From positions 372,001 through 436,000 of the forward strand of contig NZ_CAHJXO010000002.1 in assembly GCF_903645305.1 (NCBI RefSeq): 64,000 nt of DNA, in the 5' to 3' direction. This document shows, one piece after another, positions 56,252 through 64,000 of this stretch. Position 1 is the stretch's first letter. Each line of letters starts with the position of its first letter. Origin of the DNA: Corynebacterium sp. Marseille-P4321. GTDB lineage: Bacteria; Actinomycetota; Actinomycetes; Mycobacteriales; Mycobacteriaceae. The notes beneath the pieces were generated by a model. It was not told the origin of the DNA. It did not search any database and worked only from the letters and a program-made list of their open reading frames with translations. A program made the position numbers and the translations under genes.

Positions 56252-57136
56252 CTACGGGGTGAGCGCCCCGCCCGTGACAGCCAGGGTCTCGCCGGAGACG
56301 TACGACGCATCCTCGGAGGCGAGGAAAACGTACGCGCCGGCGAGCTCCGCAGGCTGGCCGGGGCGGCCCATGTCGGAGCCCTGGCCGAAGTTATCGACAA
56401 CCTCCTTCGGCTGCCCCTCGGCGGGCTGGATGACCGTCCAGATCGGCCCCGGCGCGACCGCGTTGACGCGGATGCCCCTCGACGGCAGCAGCTCCCCCGA
56501 CAAGCCCTTCGCCAGGTTGTTGAAAGCGGCCTTGGTCATCGCGTAATCCAGCAGCTCCTTCGACGGGTCGTAGGCCTGGATGGAGGTGGAGAAGATGATG
56601 GAGGAACCCGGCTCCATGTGCTTGACCGCCTCCTTGGTCACGCGGAACGCGGAGTAGATGTTCGTCTTCATCGTCGCGTCGAAGTCCTCATCTGAGATGT
56701 TGAGGATGCCGTCGTTCCACACCTGTCGCGACGCGTTGTTCACCAGGATGTCAATGCCGCCGAGGCCCTCCACGGTCTTTTCCACCGCTGCGACGCAGTT
56801 GTCCAGTTCCTGCAGGTCGCCCGGAATCGCCACGGCCTTGCGTCCGGCTTCCTCGATGGCCTTCACAATGCGGGCTGCGTCCTCCTGCTCCTCCGGCAGG
56901 TACGAGATAGCCACGTCCGCCCCTTCGCGCGCGAACGCGATGGCGGTAGCGGCGCCGATGCCGGAATCGCCGCCCGTGATCAGCGCGCGGCGGCCGGTGA
57001 GCTTCCCGGAGCCTTCGTAGGTGGATTCGCCCAGGTCCGGCTCGGTTGCCATCTTCACGTCCAGGCCGGGGTTTTCCTGGCGCGGCTCTTCATCGAATGT
57101 CTTGGGGTACTTGGTACGTGGATCAATCAAAGCCAT
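56252..57136 (-). CDS. SDR family oxidoreductase, YghA/GSP39-like
   Basis: The 294-aa protein belongs to the extended-N-terminus SDR group of stress-related enzymes. A 45-residue leader (YPKTFDEEPRQENPGLDVKM) precedes the cofactor loop TGGDSGIG. Then come NNAS in place of NNAG, catalytic serine in IIFSTSIQ, YAMTK and VAPGPIWT. The substrate is unknown. Its ATG lies 6 nt after TAGTGT. The BrkB-like gene ends 9 bp before its first base on the same strand, but upstream of neither start. Confidence 0.88.
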   Translation of the reverse strand: MALIDPRTKYPKTFDEEPRQENPGLDVKMATEPDLGESTYEGSGKLTGRRALITGGDSGIGAATAIAFAREGADVAISYLPEEQEDAARIVKAIEEAGRKAVAIPGDLQELDNCVAAVEKTVEGLGGIDILVNNASRQVWNDGILNISDEDFDATMKTNIYSAFRVTKEAVKHMEPGSSIIFSTSIQAYDPSKELLDYAMTKAAFNNLAKGLSGELLPSRGIRVNAVAPGPIWTVIQPAEGQPKEVVDNFGQGSDMGRPGQPAELAGAYVFLASEDASYVSGETLAVTGGALTP

Positions 57137-57145
57137 GCGCCCACA

Positions 57146-58309
57146 CTACGCGGGATCGTCGTCAAGCCTCTGCGGGATGTTCTCCGCAGCCTTGTCGGCC
57201 CAGCGCTGCGTCTTGGCGCGCCACAGCGCGCCCGCGTTCGAGCGGGGCGGGGCCTGGATGAGCCGCGCGGAGTCCAGGCCGATCTGCAGCTCCTTGGCGC
57301 GCAGCACTTCGGCGTCGACCTTGACGCCTTCGAGCAACACAATGTTCATCACCCACACCAGGCCGAACACGGCGAGCACGGTCCCGAACGCGCCGTACGT
57401 CGACCGAATGCCGATCGTGGACAGGTACCAGCCGAACGCGACCCAAATCAGGGCGATGACCAGCAGCGCAAGCGATGACCCGAGCGTGAGCAGGCGGAAC
57501 CTGCCGGGTCTCACGTTGGGGGCGAGGTAGTACAGCACGCTCACCAGCGCGACGGCGGTCACCGCGATGACCGGCACGCGGGCGTAATCCCAGATCGGAA
57601 GGAAGATGCCGTTGAGGTAGTCCAGCGCGTCCTGCAGCTGGAGCGGCTTCGCGATCGGCCCCAGCACCGCGTTCACGATCGACTCCGTGAGGAAGGTGCC
57701 GAGCAAGATGATCACGCCGCCGACGACGAGCACGAGTGTGATCAGCCACATCGTGAGCCACGTGACGACGATGTTGCGCCCCTCAGTGCGCCCGTAGATC
57801 AGGTTCGCGTTGCGGGAAAACGAGCGCACGTACGCTGACGCCGACAGCAAGGAAATGATCAGCGAGATCGCCAGCGCCACCGAGGACTGCCCCGGCGTGC
57901 CGACGATGGTGCGCAGCAGTTCCACCGCGTCCGCCTGGAGCTCCTTCGGCACGTAGCTGTCGATCAGCCCGTACATCAGCGAATCCGCCGCGTCCTCGTC
58001 CCGCGGCAGAAGCAGCGTGACCACGGAGTACGTGGCCAGCAGCATCGGCGCGAGCGACAGCACGGTGTAGTACGTCAGCGTGGCGCCTTTATCCACCATC
58101 GCGTCGGTGGGAAAGTCGATGATCGTCCTGCGCAGCACGAGCCTGAACCCGGGCCAGGTGAGTCGGTTGCCGCGCCGCAGCGGGTTACCCTCCTCCCCCT
58201 TGTGTGTCACAGTGACCGGGTCCCCCGGACCGTACGGGAGCACGAAGTCCACGCGGCGCGACGTTGCTTGTTCGCGCGTGTCGATTTCCTGTGAGGCTTC
58301 GTAATCCAT
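57146..58309 (-). CDS. YihY/virulence factor BrkB family membrane protein
   Basis: The 387-aa protein has a hydrophilic N-terminus (about 1-65) and six membrane helices. Family marks are KGATLTYYTVLSLAPML, SLLSASAYVRSFSRNANLIYGR and the C-terminal WVMNIVLLEGVKVDAEV. The family's function is not settled; it was once misassigned as RNase BN. ATG 58309 lies 7 nt after TACAGT on the minus strand and is probably leaderless. The frame up to 58813 is a shadow of the divergent gene. Confidence 0.9.
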   Translation of the reverse strand: MDYEASQEIDTREQATSRRVDFVLPYGPGDPVTVTHKGEEGNPLRRGNRLTWPGFRLVLRRTIIDFPTDAMVDKGATLTYYTVLSLAPMLLATYSVVTLLLPRDEDAADSLMYGLIDSYVPKELQADAVELLRTIVGTPGQSSVALAISLIISLLSASAYVRSFSRNANLIYGRTEGRNIVVTWLTMWLITLVLVVGGVIILLGTFLTESIVNAVLGPIAKPLQLQDALDYLNGIFLPIWDYARVPVIAVTAVALVSVLYYLAPNVRPGRFRLLTLGSSLALLVIALIWVAFGWYLSTIGIRSTYGAFGTVLAVFGLVWVMNIVLLEGVKVDAEVLRAKELQIGLDSARLIQAPPRSNAGALWRAKTQRWADKAAENIPQRLDDDPA

Positions 58310-58451
58310 GCCCGCAACTGTAAACGCCGGGCGTGCGAGAACCAGGCTGCGCCACTCCCCACCCAGAGTGGGCGCATCGAGTTCCCCCGCGCTTGCGAAT
58401 CGTGGTGCCGGCGAGATCAGCTCCGTGCGCGCCGCAATATACTCGGTTGCC

Positions 58452-58841
58452 ATGGGACTCATCGATCGCGTCAAGGCGGCGCTCGGCATGCAACCCACCA
58501 AGAAGCTCGTGGAATTGCCGGACGCGTTCGTGCAGGTAGCCGTCGATAAGCTGCATGTGCACACCGCGAACCTCTCGCCCGACACAGACGAAAAGCTGGT
58601 CATCGTCACCATGCCTGCGAGCGCAATTTCGCTTATCGACGGCCCCGTGCAACTCACACACCCAACCGAACGGCCCGTGACTTTCGCGCCTGTAGAACGC
58701 GACGCCGACCCGCTCCTCGACCCGAACCTGGGGTGGATCATCCCCGTCACCCACGCCACCGCCGAGGAGCTCACGACACTGCCTGAAGGCCCGGGCGAGC
58801 ACGAGCTGGCCACGCTTCACCTCGGGCTGATTCTGGAGTAG
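58452..58841 (+). CDS. Unidentified small cytoplasmic protein
   Basis: The 129-aa protein has no signal or membrane segment. It begins MGLIDRVKAALGMQPTKKLVELPD, which could be a short amphipathic helix, and continues as a mixed acidic domain. No family is recognised. The ATG lies 8 nt after TATACT (58438-58443), implying a leaderless mRNA. Two copies of GCTTATCGACG in opposite orientation lie inside it only 89 bp apart (58542 and 58631), the closest pair in the window. Confidence 0.65.
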   Translation: MGLIDRVKAALGMQPTKKLVELPDAFVQVAVDKLHVHTANLSPDTDEKLVIVTMPASAISLIDGPVQLTHPTERPVTFAPVERDADPLLDPNLGWIIPVTHATAEELTTLPEGPGEHELATLHLGLILE

Positions 58842-58932
58842 CTCACGAGATGGGGGACGAACACCTCGAGCTCGCCAACGCGGGACGTAAAACTGCGGCG
58901 GCGAGCTGGCCGGCGAACCCGGGCGTGTCCTA

Positions 58933-60516
58933 CTAGACCAGGCCGATCCAGCTCCAGTAGGTGGCGGACAGCAGCAGGATAAGCAGGTAGCCGACGATGG
59001 TCAGCGGGATACCGGTGCGCAGGAACTGCTTCGGGGTAAACGCGCCGGTGCCGTAGGCCAGCATGTTCTGCGGCGCGGAGACCGGCAGCAGGAAGCCGAA
59101 GCAGATCACGAACTGCTGGATGATGACAAAGCCGAGGCCGCCGTTGGGGGCGTCCAGCGTCGCGGCGAGGGCGATGAACACCGGGATGAGCGCAGACGCC
59201 AGCGAGGTCGCGGACGCGAAACCCAGGTGGATGATGATGTTAAACAGGCTCACGATCGCGATGGTGGCCAGAAGCGGCAGCTTGTCTAGGCCGACTGCGC
59301 CGAAGGTGGCCTCCGAAAGCCATGTCGCGGCACCGGTGTTCAGCAGGAAGGATCCGAGCGAGATACCGGCCGCGAACACGATGAGCGTGCCCCAGTTGAT
59401 CTTCTCCTGTGCGTACTTCCAGGTCATCACACCGATGCCGGGAAGAAGCATGATGCCGACGGCGACAAGCGTGATCACCGCGGAGCTAATCGGGTGCAGC
59501 ACGTCCTCCGTCGCCCAGAAGAACAGCAGGGCCACCGCGATGGCGGTGAGGCGCTTCTCGGCCCCGGACATCGGCCCCATCTCTTCAAGTTGTGCTTCGA
59601 CGAGCTCCCTGCCACCAGTGATCGATTCTGTCTCCGGCTTAATCGCCCAGCGCATGATGAAGTACAGCGCGATGGACATCAGGATCGACCAGGGCGCAGC
59701 CCACAAGAACCACTGGCCCCAGGACACGGTCTGTCCCATCTGATCCTCGATGAAGCCGATTGCCACGAGGTTTTGCGCGGCCGCGGTCTTAATGCCAACG
59801 TTCCAGATCGACACGGCCTGAGTCGCGGTGATGACAAGCAGGGCACCGAGCTTTGAGTCCGTGGGCAGGCCGAACGCGGCCACCATGCCGAGCAGAATCG
59901 GCACGACCGCACCGGCGCGGGCGGTGGCTGAAGGCACGAAGAACGCGAGCACGATCGAGATGACAATCGCGCCGATGACAATGTTGGCTACCTTCTCGCC
60001 CGAGAACTTCAGCACGTACAGCGCGAGGCGGCGGTGCAACCCGGTCGCCTGCATGGCGGTGGCGAGTGCGAGCGCCGCCGCCACCAGCGCAACGGCTGAG
60101 GAGGAGAACCCGGTCATCGCCGTGGAAAGGGCTTCCTTCGAACCGATGATCTCGCCGCCGTTTTCCGGGTCTGGCGCAAACGTGAGCAGGACGGAAATGA
60201 GCCCGACGATGAGGATCGCGGACACCGGGTAGCTCACTGCCTCCGAGACCCACATGATCACGGCGAACGCGAGCATGCCAAGGGCGATCTTGCCTGCCGG
60301 GTCTAGGCCAGGAATCGGGATGAGCATCACCGCGACGAGCGCGGCAAAAGACAAGAAGAACGCGACGTTTTGCGCGGTGCTGCGCTCTTTCTGCTTGGGT
60401 TGCTTTGCGGCGTTGTCGCCGCCAGGTGCCGCGTCGGGTGCCTTCCCGTCCCCATTTTTATCTTGGACTGCTGTGCGCTTCGGGTCGTTGCCTTGGGCGC
60501 CGACTGATGTTGTCAC
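58933..60516 (-). CDS. SLC13/DASS-family anion:sodium symporter
   Basis: The 527-aa protein has a 50-residue hydrophilic, charged N-terminus and about 11-12 membrane helices. The two DASS substrate motifs are recognisable: FSSSAVALVAAALALATAM with SATARAGAVVPI, and LGFASATSLASALIPVFIAL. Transport of dicarboxylates or sulfate with sodium is expected by family. GTG 60516 follows GAGGAGGAG. The extended N-terminus is longer than usual. The 58842-58932 gap holds nothing recognisable. Confidence 0.88.
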   Translation of the reverse strand: MTTSVGAQGNDPKRTAVQDKNGDGKAPDAAPGGDNAAKQPKQKERSTAQNVAFFLSFAALVAVMLIPIPGLDPAGKIALGMLAFAVIMWVSEAVSYPVSAILIVGLISVLLTFAPDPENGGEIIGSKEALSTAMTGFSSSAVALVAAALALATAMQATGLHRRLALYVLKFSGEKVANIVIGAIVISIVLAFFVPSATARAGAVVPILLGMVAAFGLPTDSKLGALLVITATQAVSIWNVGIKTAAAQNLVAIGFIEDQMGQTVSWGQWFLWAAPWSILMSIALYFIMRWAIKPETESITGGRELVEAQLEEMGPMSGAEKRLTAIAVALLFFWATEDVLHPISSAVITLVAVGIMLLPGIGVMTWKYAQEKINWGTLIVFAAGISLGSFLLNTGAATWLSEATFGAVGLDKLPLLATIAIVSLFNIIIHLGFASATSLASALIPVFIALAATLDAPNGGLGFVIIQQFVICFGFLLPVSAPQNMLAYGTGAFTPKQFLRTGIPLTIVGYLLILLLSATYWSWIGLV

Positions 60517-60665
60517 GGTGCTCCTCCTCGATATTCAGGTATTACCTACGACTTTATCCTGGATTATTACCTTCGCGCAAAACAGGAGAATCCGATAAGC
60601 CCAGTACAGCGACGTAAGTTTCGTCACGTGGGAGGGCGGCGGCGCGGTGGCCTAGGATAGCGGCT

Positions 60666-60851
60666 ATGTCTTTAAGCTCAATGCTTACCCGCAACATGCA
60701 CACCGGCGCAGAGGATCTGCGCATCTTCCTCACCACCGACGTGGTGAACAACTTCCTGCCCGCGTCTTGGCAGGCGTCGCTCGTGCAGCTGAGCTACTCG
60801 GTGGTGGGGTTGTGGGATTCGGTCATGCGCGCACTGAGCATTTTCGCTTAA
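60666..60851 (+). CDS. 61-residue protein of unknown function
   Basis: The protein has no charged residue after about residue 25 except one Asp and one Arg, and its C-terminal half (SWQASLVQLSYSVVGLWDSVMRALSIFA) forms an amphipathic helix. It lacks a signal peptide. The ATG lies 7 nt after TAGGAT (60653-60658), so the promoter and leaderless start support a real gene. Corynebacterial PorA/PorH channel peptides are also tiny and unprocessed, but no sequence likeness is clear, so that role is speculation. Confidence 0.6.
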   Translation: MSLSSMLTRNMHTGAEDLRIFLTTDVVNNFLPASWQASLVQLSYSVVGLWDSVMRALSIFA

Positions 60852-60862
60852 CGACGGTGCCC

Positions 60863-60907
60863 AGTACACCTTGTTCTAGTACACCTTGTTCTAGTACACC
60901 TTGTTGG
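60863..60907 (-). repeat. Three tandem 15-bp units at the 3' end of the SDR gene
   Basis: AGTACACCTTGTTCT is repeated twice exactly and a third time as AGTACACCTTGTTGG. On the minus strand each unit encodes NKVY and the two added copies each follow a TAG, so duplication has extended past the stop codon. The first unit met by the ribosome ends the SDR protein. Confidence 0.92.
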
Positions 60908-61655
60908 TTCCACCGTCCGCCATCACGGTCTGGCCGGTGACGTACTTCGCGTCGTCGCTAAGCAAGAATGCTACGACTGGGGCGACGTCGCCCTCCGGGT
61001 CGCCGAAGCGGCCGAGCGGGATGCGCTTGAGCGACTGCTGGTAGAGCTCCGGTGCGGCCTCCGACCACTTTTGCACCCCCTCCGTCATCGCCATCGGCCC
61101 GACCACGTTGACGCGGATGTCGTCTTCGGCCCACTCGTTAGCTACCACGCGCGACAGGCCGCGGATGGCCTCCTTCGCCGCGGCGTAGGCGGCCTGGGTG
61201 GGCTGACCGTTGATGCCGGCGCCGGAGCAGAAGTTCACAATCGCGCCGCCCTTCTCCTTCAACTGCGGGTGCGCCGCGAGCATGAAGTTCTTCGTCGCCT
61301 CGAAGCCGGTGCCGAAGGACAGGTCCCAGTCGGCCTGCTCGAGCTCGGTGAATGGCTTCTGCTTCGACGCGTGCGCGTTGTTCACCACGCTGTTCAGTCC
61401 GCCAAAGGTCTCGACAGCAGTGTCGACTGCGGCGCGAGCGGTCTCCGGCTTCGACACGTCGCCGGACAGGAACTTCACGTTTTCGCCGAGGTCCTGCTCG
61501 AGGCGCGCGCCCGCTTCCTCGTTGATATCCACCGCGACAACCTTTGCACCGCGCGCTGCGAGGGTGCGGGTGATTCCGCCACCGATACCGGAGGCGCCTC
61601 CGGTGACGATGACTACTTGGCCGGACAGTTGCTGGGTCATGTTTTCGTGTGCCAT
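60891..61655 (-). CDS. SDR family oxidoreductase (third SDR)
   Basis: The 254-aa classical SDR has TGGASGIGGG, NNAH in place of NNAG, a serine in VNFCSGAG and the YAAAK motif. The C-terminus ends GGTNKVY at the first of three tandem units. The aspartate in VVAVDINEE suggests NAD(H). ATG 61655 lies 8 nt after TACAGT (minus); ATG 61640 (MTQQLSGQ) is an alternative. It follows the enoyl-CoA hydratase gene by 43 bp, so a shared catabolic or fatty-acid role is possible. Confidence 0.87.
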   Translation of the reverse strand: MAHENMTQQLSGQVVIVTGGASGIGGGITRTLAARGAKVVAVDINEEAGARLEQDLGENVKFLSGDVSKPETARAAVDTAVETFGGLNSVVNNAHASKQKPFTELEQADWDLSFGTGFEATKNFMLAAHPQLKEKGGAIVNFCSGAGINGQPTQAAYAAAKEAIRGLSRVVANEWAEDDIRVNVVGPMAMTEGVQKWSEAAPELYQQSLKRIPLGRFGDPEGDVAPVVAFLLSDDAKYVTGQTVMADGGTNKVY

Positions 61656-61698
61656 GTCCCCCCACTGTAGGCACTTCCCCCCCAGGTCCCGCAGTGAC

Positions 61699-62481
61699 CT
61701 AGCGGTGCTTGAACTCCGGGTCGCGCTTGGACACGAAGGCATCCATACCTTCCTTCTGGTCCTCGGAGGCGAACAGGGCGTGGAAGGTGCGGCGCTCGAA
61801 CAGGACTCCCTGGGACAAGGTGGTCTCGTAGACTGCGTTGATCTCTTCCTTGATGGCCATGGTGGCTACGAGGGACTTGGTGGCGATGGTCTGGGCGGTG
61901 TCCAGGGCTTCGTCGATAAGCTTGCTCGCAGGCACGATCTTCGCGACGAGCCCCGCGCGCTCTGCCTCCTCCGCATCCATCTGGCGCCCGGTGAGGCACA
62001 TCTCCATCGCCTTCGCCTTGCCCACCGCGCGGGTGAGGCGCTGCGAGCCGCCAATACCCGGTGAAATGCCGAGGTTGACCTCGGGCTGGCCGAACTTCGC
62101 GCCGTCGCCGGCGATGATGAAGTCGCACATCATGGCCAGCTCACACCCGCCGCCGAGCGCATAGCCGTTCACCGCCGCGATGATCGGCGTGCGCGCACGT
62201 GCAAGCTCGTCCCAGCCTGCGAAGAAGTTCTCGGTGAACATCGCGGTTGCGCCCTTGTCGGCCATCTCCTTGATGTCCGCGCCGGCGGCGAAGGCTTTCT
62301 CAGAGCCGGTGATCACGATGCAGCCGATACCGGGATCCGCGTCGAAGGAGGCCACGGCCGCGGTCACCTCACGCATAGTGTCGCTGTTCAGCGCGTTGAG
62401 TGCTTTCGGGCGGTTGAGCGTGATCAACCCGACCCGGTCGCGGGTTTCCGTGAGGATGTTTTCGTACGTGGAGGTCTCCAT
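61699..62481 (-). CDS. Enoyl-CoA hydratase/isomerase family protein
   Basis: The 260-aa crotonase-fold protein has [15 protein letters not shown], the oxyanion-hole segment [11 protein letters not shown], and [16 protein letters not shown] with the usual first catalytic glutamate, then [13 protein letters not shown] with the second. Both glutamates are present, so hydration of enoyl-CoA is likely (EchA/PaaF type). ATG 62481 follows AAGGAG; the frame to 62544 overlaps the protease gene. Another dispersed word lies at 61912 (KLIDEA). Confidence 0.93.
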   Translation of the reverse strand: METSTYENILTETRDRVGLITLNRPKALNALNSDTMREVTAAVASFDADPGIGCIVITGSEKAFAAGADIKEMADKGATAMFTENFFAGWDELARARTPIIAAVNGYALGGGCELAMMCDFIIAGDGAKFGQPEVNLGISPGIGGSQRLTRAVGKAKAMEMCLTGRQMDAEEAERAGLVAKIVPASKLIDEALDTAQTIATKSLVATMAIKEEINAVYETTLSQGVLFERRTFHALFASEDQKEGMDAFVSKRDPEFKHR

Positions 62482-62504
62482 CGCGTGTGTCTCCTTGGTG
62501 CGTG

Positions 62505-64000
62505 TTAGAACGGCAACTTCACAATGCCTTGGTTCACCGCCCAACCGTATGCGAGGGCGCCGAGGCCTACCACCCCGAGCACCGCGGCGATAATGATCGC
62601 GACAGTAGACGTGTTGCTTTCGCCCTTCTTCTGGTTCGGTACCTCTTCCTTCTGCTCCAGCATCTGACGGGCGAGCTTCTTCACCGACTCGTCCGCGTCG
62701 GAGGCCAGAACTTCCTTCAGCACCTTGTCGGCCTGTTCGCTGTTGTAATCCAGCGCGGAAACCTTGAAGGAATCACTGAACGCGACCGCCCCGCTCGCGT
62801 CCTTCACTCGGACGTTGAGCTGCACGACGGGGTTGTTGATCAGGCTGGCAGGGTTCACCGGTATGTCGATCGTCTTTTTCGAGCCGATCGTACCTGCGCT
62901 GTTGAGCGTGACCTCCTGCCGCGCCACGGTGCCGTTCTGCTCCACCTCAACCGTGAAATCCTCCTTGGCGGACCCCAAGTTGAGCACCTCCCCGCGCACG
63001 GCGTTCTTGCCGGACAGCGTCACAATGCCGTTCCGGCCATCCTCCGTTGGCACCATGCGGAAACCGGCCTTGCCCTGGTTTTCCTCCGCAGCCAGCTCGA
63101 TGAGCTCCTCCATCCTGAGGTGCTCTTCGAACACCTCAGGTTTCGCCGCCGGTTCGGCGGAATCGCCGCCGACGTAATCCGCCGCGTTGCGGCCGATGTT
63201 GATGCCCGGGAAGTTCAGGTTGGGCCAATCGGCTGGAATGTGGTAGCTGTTACTGTTTGTTTCGCTCTGGGCGTAATCGAAATGGGTGAGCTGGTGGTTG
63301 TAGCTCATCACGGACTTGTACTCCGACAAGCTATCCACATGTGGCGCGGTGTTATCGGGTGTCTGTGCGCCCCAGTGCTTCAACCCTAAGGTGTGGCCGA
63401 ACTCGTGCAGGATGGTGTTGCGCAGCTCATCCTGGCGGGTCATGGCGCCGAAGTTGGACACGTAGAACACAGAGTCGCCCGTCAGCGCCACGCCAGTGGA
63501 GTAATTACCAGGCGCACGCTGGTCGCCGATGATGCCCACGCGGAACGCGGACTTGCGCGGCCCCAGCAAACGGTCGCGTTCCGCAATCAGACGCTCGGCG
63601 ATCACCGCGTTTTTGTCTCCATCCAGGCCAAAGAAGTACTGCTGGTAATCCAGCTTCGGCCCGCCCTGTCGCATCGACTTCGGCATCGACGCCATGGATT
63701 GGCTCACGTACCCCTCCCCGGCATCAATATGCAGGTTAATGCCGTTGTCGTCGAACTTCTTCTCCAGCTCTTTAAGAGTTTCGATGTCCGGCCCATAGCT
63801 GTTCGTGTTGGCCTGGGCGCAACGCGCGAACTCTGTGAAACCCTCCGCGGTGGCGGGGAACGACGTCGGCCTGTCGCAACCCAACGTCTCCCATTCCGAC
63901 TTCATCCAGTTCAACTGCAGAAACAGGTCGGGGATGTCTTCGTCGGCGCCCCATTTGTGGATGGGCAGCACGGAGCCGTCGGCAAGCATCATGCCCGACC
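62505..64000 (-). CDS. Membrane-anchored metzincin-type zinc protease (5' end outside the window)
   Basis: At least 498 residues are present and the frame is open at the window edge, so the N-terminus, probably with a signal peptide, is missing. The zinc site [11 protein letters not shown] and a following Met-turn (SVMSYNHQ) identify a metzincin metalloprotease. A region of about 200 residues with beta-type sequence follows, then a Lys/Glu-rich spacer and a C-terminal membrane helix ([22 protein letters not shown]). Surface display by the C-terminal anchor is inferred; no LPXTG motif is seen. Confidence 0.85.
   Translation of the reverse strand, partial: SGMMLADGSVLPIHKWGADEDIPDLFLQLNWMKSEWETLGCDRPTSFPATAEGFTEFARCAQANTNSYGPDIETLKELEKKFDDNGINLHIDAGEGYVSQSMASMPKSMRQGGPKLDYQQYFFGLDGDKNAVIAERLIAERDRLLGPRKSAFRVGIIGDQRAPGNYSTGVALTGDSVFYVSNFGAMTRQDELRNTILHEFGHTLGLKHWGAQTPDNTAPHVDSLSEYKSVMSYNHQLTHFDYAQSETNSNSYHIPADWPNLNFPGINIGRNAADYVGGDSAEPAAKPEVFEEHLRMEELIELAAEENQGKAGFRMVPTEDGRNGIVTLSGKNAVRGEVLNLGSAKEDFTVEVEQNGTVARQEVTLNSAGTIGSKKTIDIPVNPASLINNPVVQLNVRVKDASGAVAFSDSFKVSALDYNSEQADKVLKEVLASDADESVKKLARQMLEQKEEVPNQKKGESNTSTVAIIIAAVLGVVGLGALAYGWAVNQGIVKLPF

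Overview
The window is high-GC actinobacterial DNA and almost certainly comes from a Corynebacterium. The evidence is a mycothiol S-conjugate amidase next to a DUF4307 gene, DUF6542/DUF4245/DUF5997/DUF3558 families, an LGFP-repeat lipoprotein, a short Z-prenyl transferase beside coaA, and very many leaderless start codons placed 6-8 nt after a TANNNT -10 box. No rRNA, CRISPR array, prophage or insertion sequence was found. There are two tRNAs: Leu(UAA) and Gln(UUG).

Layout. 0.1-6.6 kb is a conserved housekeeping block: DUF6542, ispH, xseA-xseB, DUF4245, glpX, fumC. 6.6-16.9 kb is an accessory insertion: a TetR/MFS efflux pair with a clear operator, a GNAT acetyltransferase, a broken DUF222/HNH gene, a single-chain MmeI-like restriction-modification enzyme in an operon with a GIY-YIG protein, an LGFP lipoprotein, and a divergent LysR-like/DUF5997 pair whose start codons lie in one palindrome. 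16.9-22.4 kb resumes the conserved block (glyA, coaA, Z-prenyl transferase, mca, DUF4307, greA). The same genes cluster around Rv1080c-Rv1110 of Mycobacterium tuberculosis, where glyA and fum are neighbours, so the 6.6-16.9 kb stretch looks inserted.

22.4-29.3 kb holds a lipoprotein, an SDR enzyme, a Bax inhibitor-1 family protein, a SUFU-like protein, luxS, a photolyase gene destroyed by an internal deletion, a secreted SGNH hydrolase, tRNA-Leu and a CPBP-like membrane protein. 29.3-35.5 kb carries mfd, a TetR regulator, nadC-nadA and tRNA-Gln. 35.5-41.2 kb has a DUF3558 lipoprotein paired with a large Gly/Ala-rich protein, then a multicopper oxidase and an MFS protein. 41.3-47.8 kb is glmU-prs, an amino-acid permease with the aromatic aminotransferase pat, rplY and pth. 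47.8-53.8 kb has two tandem DUF3558 lipoproteins, an FAH-family enzyme, a nitronate monooxygenase, a second pth, an FMN reductase and prfC. 53.8-64 kb has a hipBA toxin-antitoxin module, a patatin-like protein, SDRs, a YihY/BrkB protein, an SLC13 transporter, a 61-aa protein, an enoyl-CoA hydratase and a partial membrane-anchored metzincin protease.

The most unusual signal is at DNA level. The 11-mer GCTTATCGACG occurs 19 times on both strands, in several reading frames and in three intergenic gaps, where about 0.03 copies would be expected. It is absent from the accessory insertion. Other points: four tail-to-tail gene pairs share one CTAG as both stop codons, and one gene end carries a triplicated stop-codon repeat.
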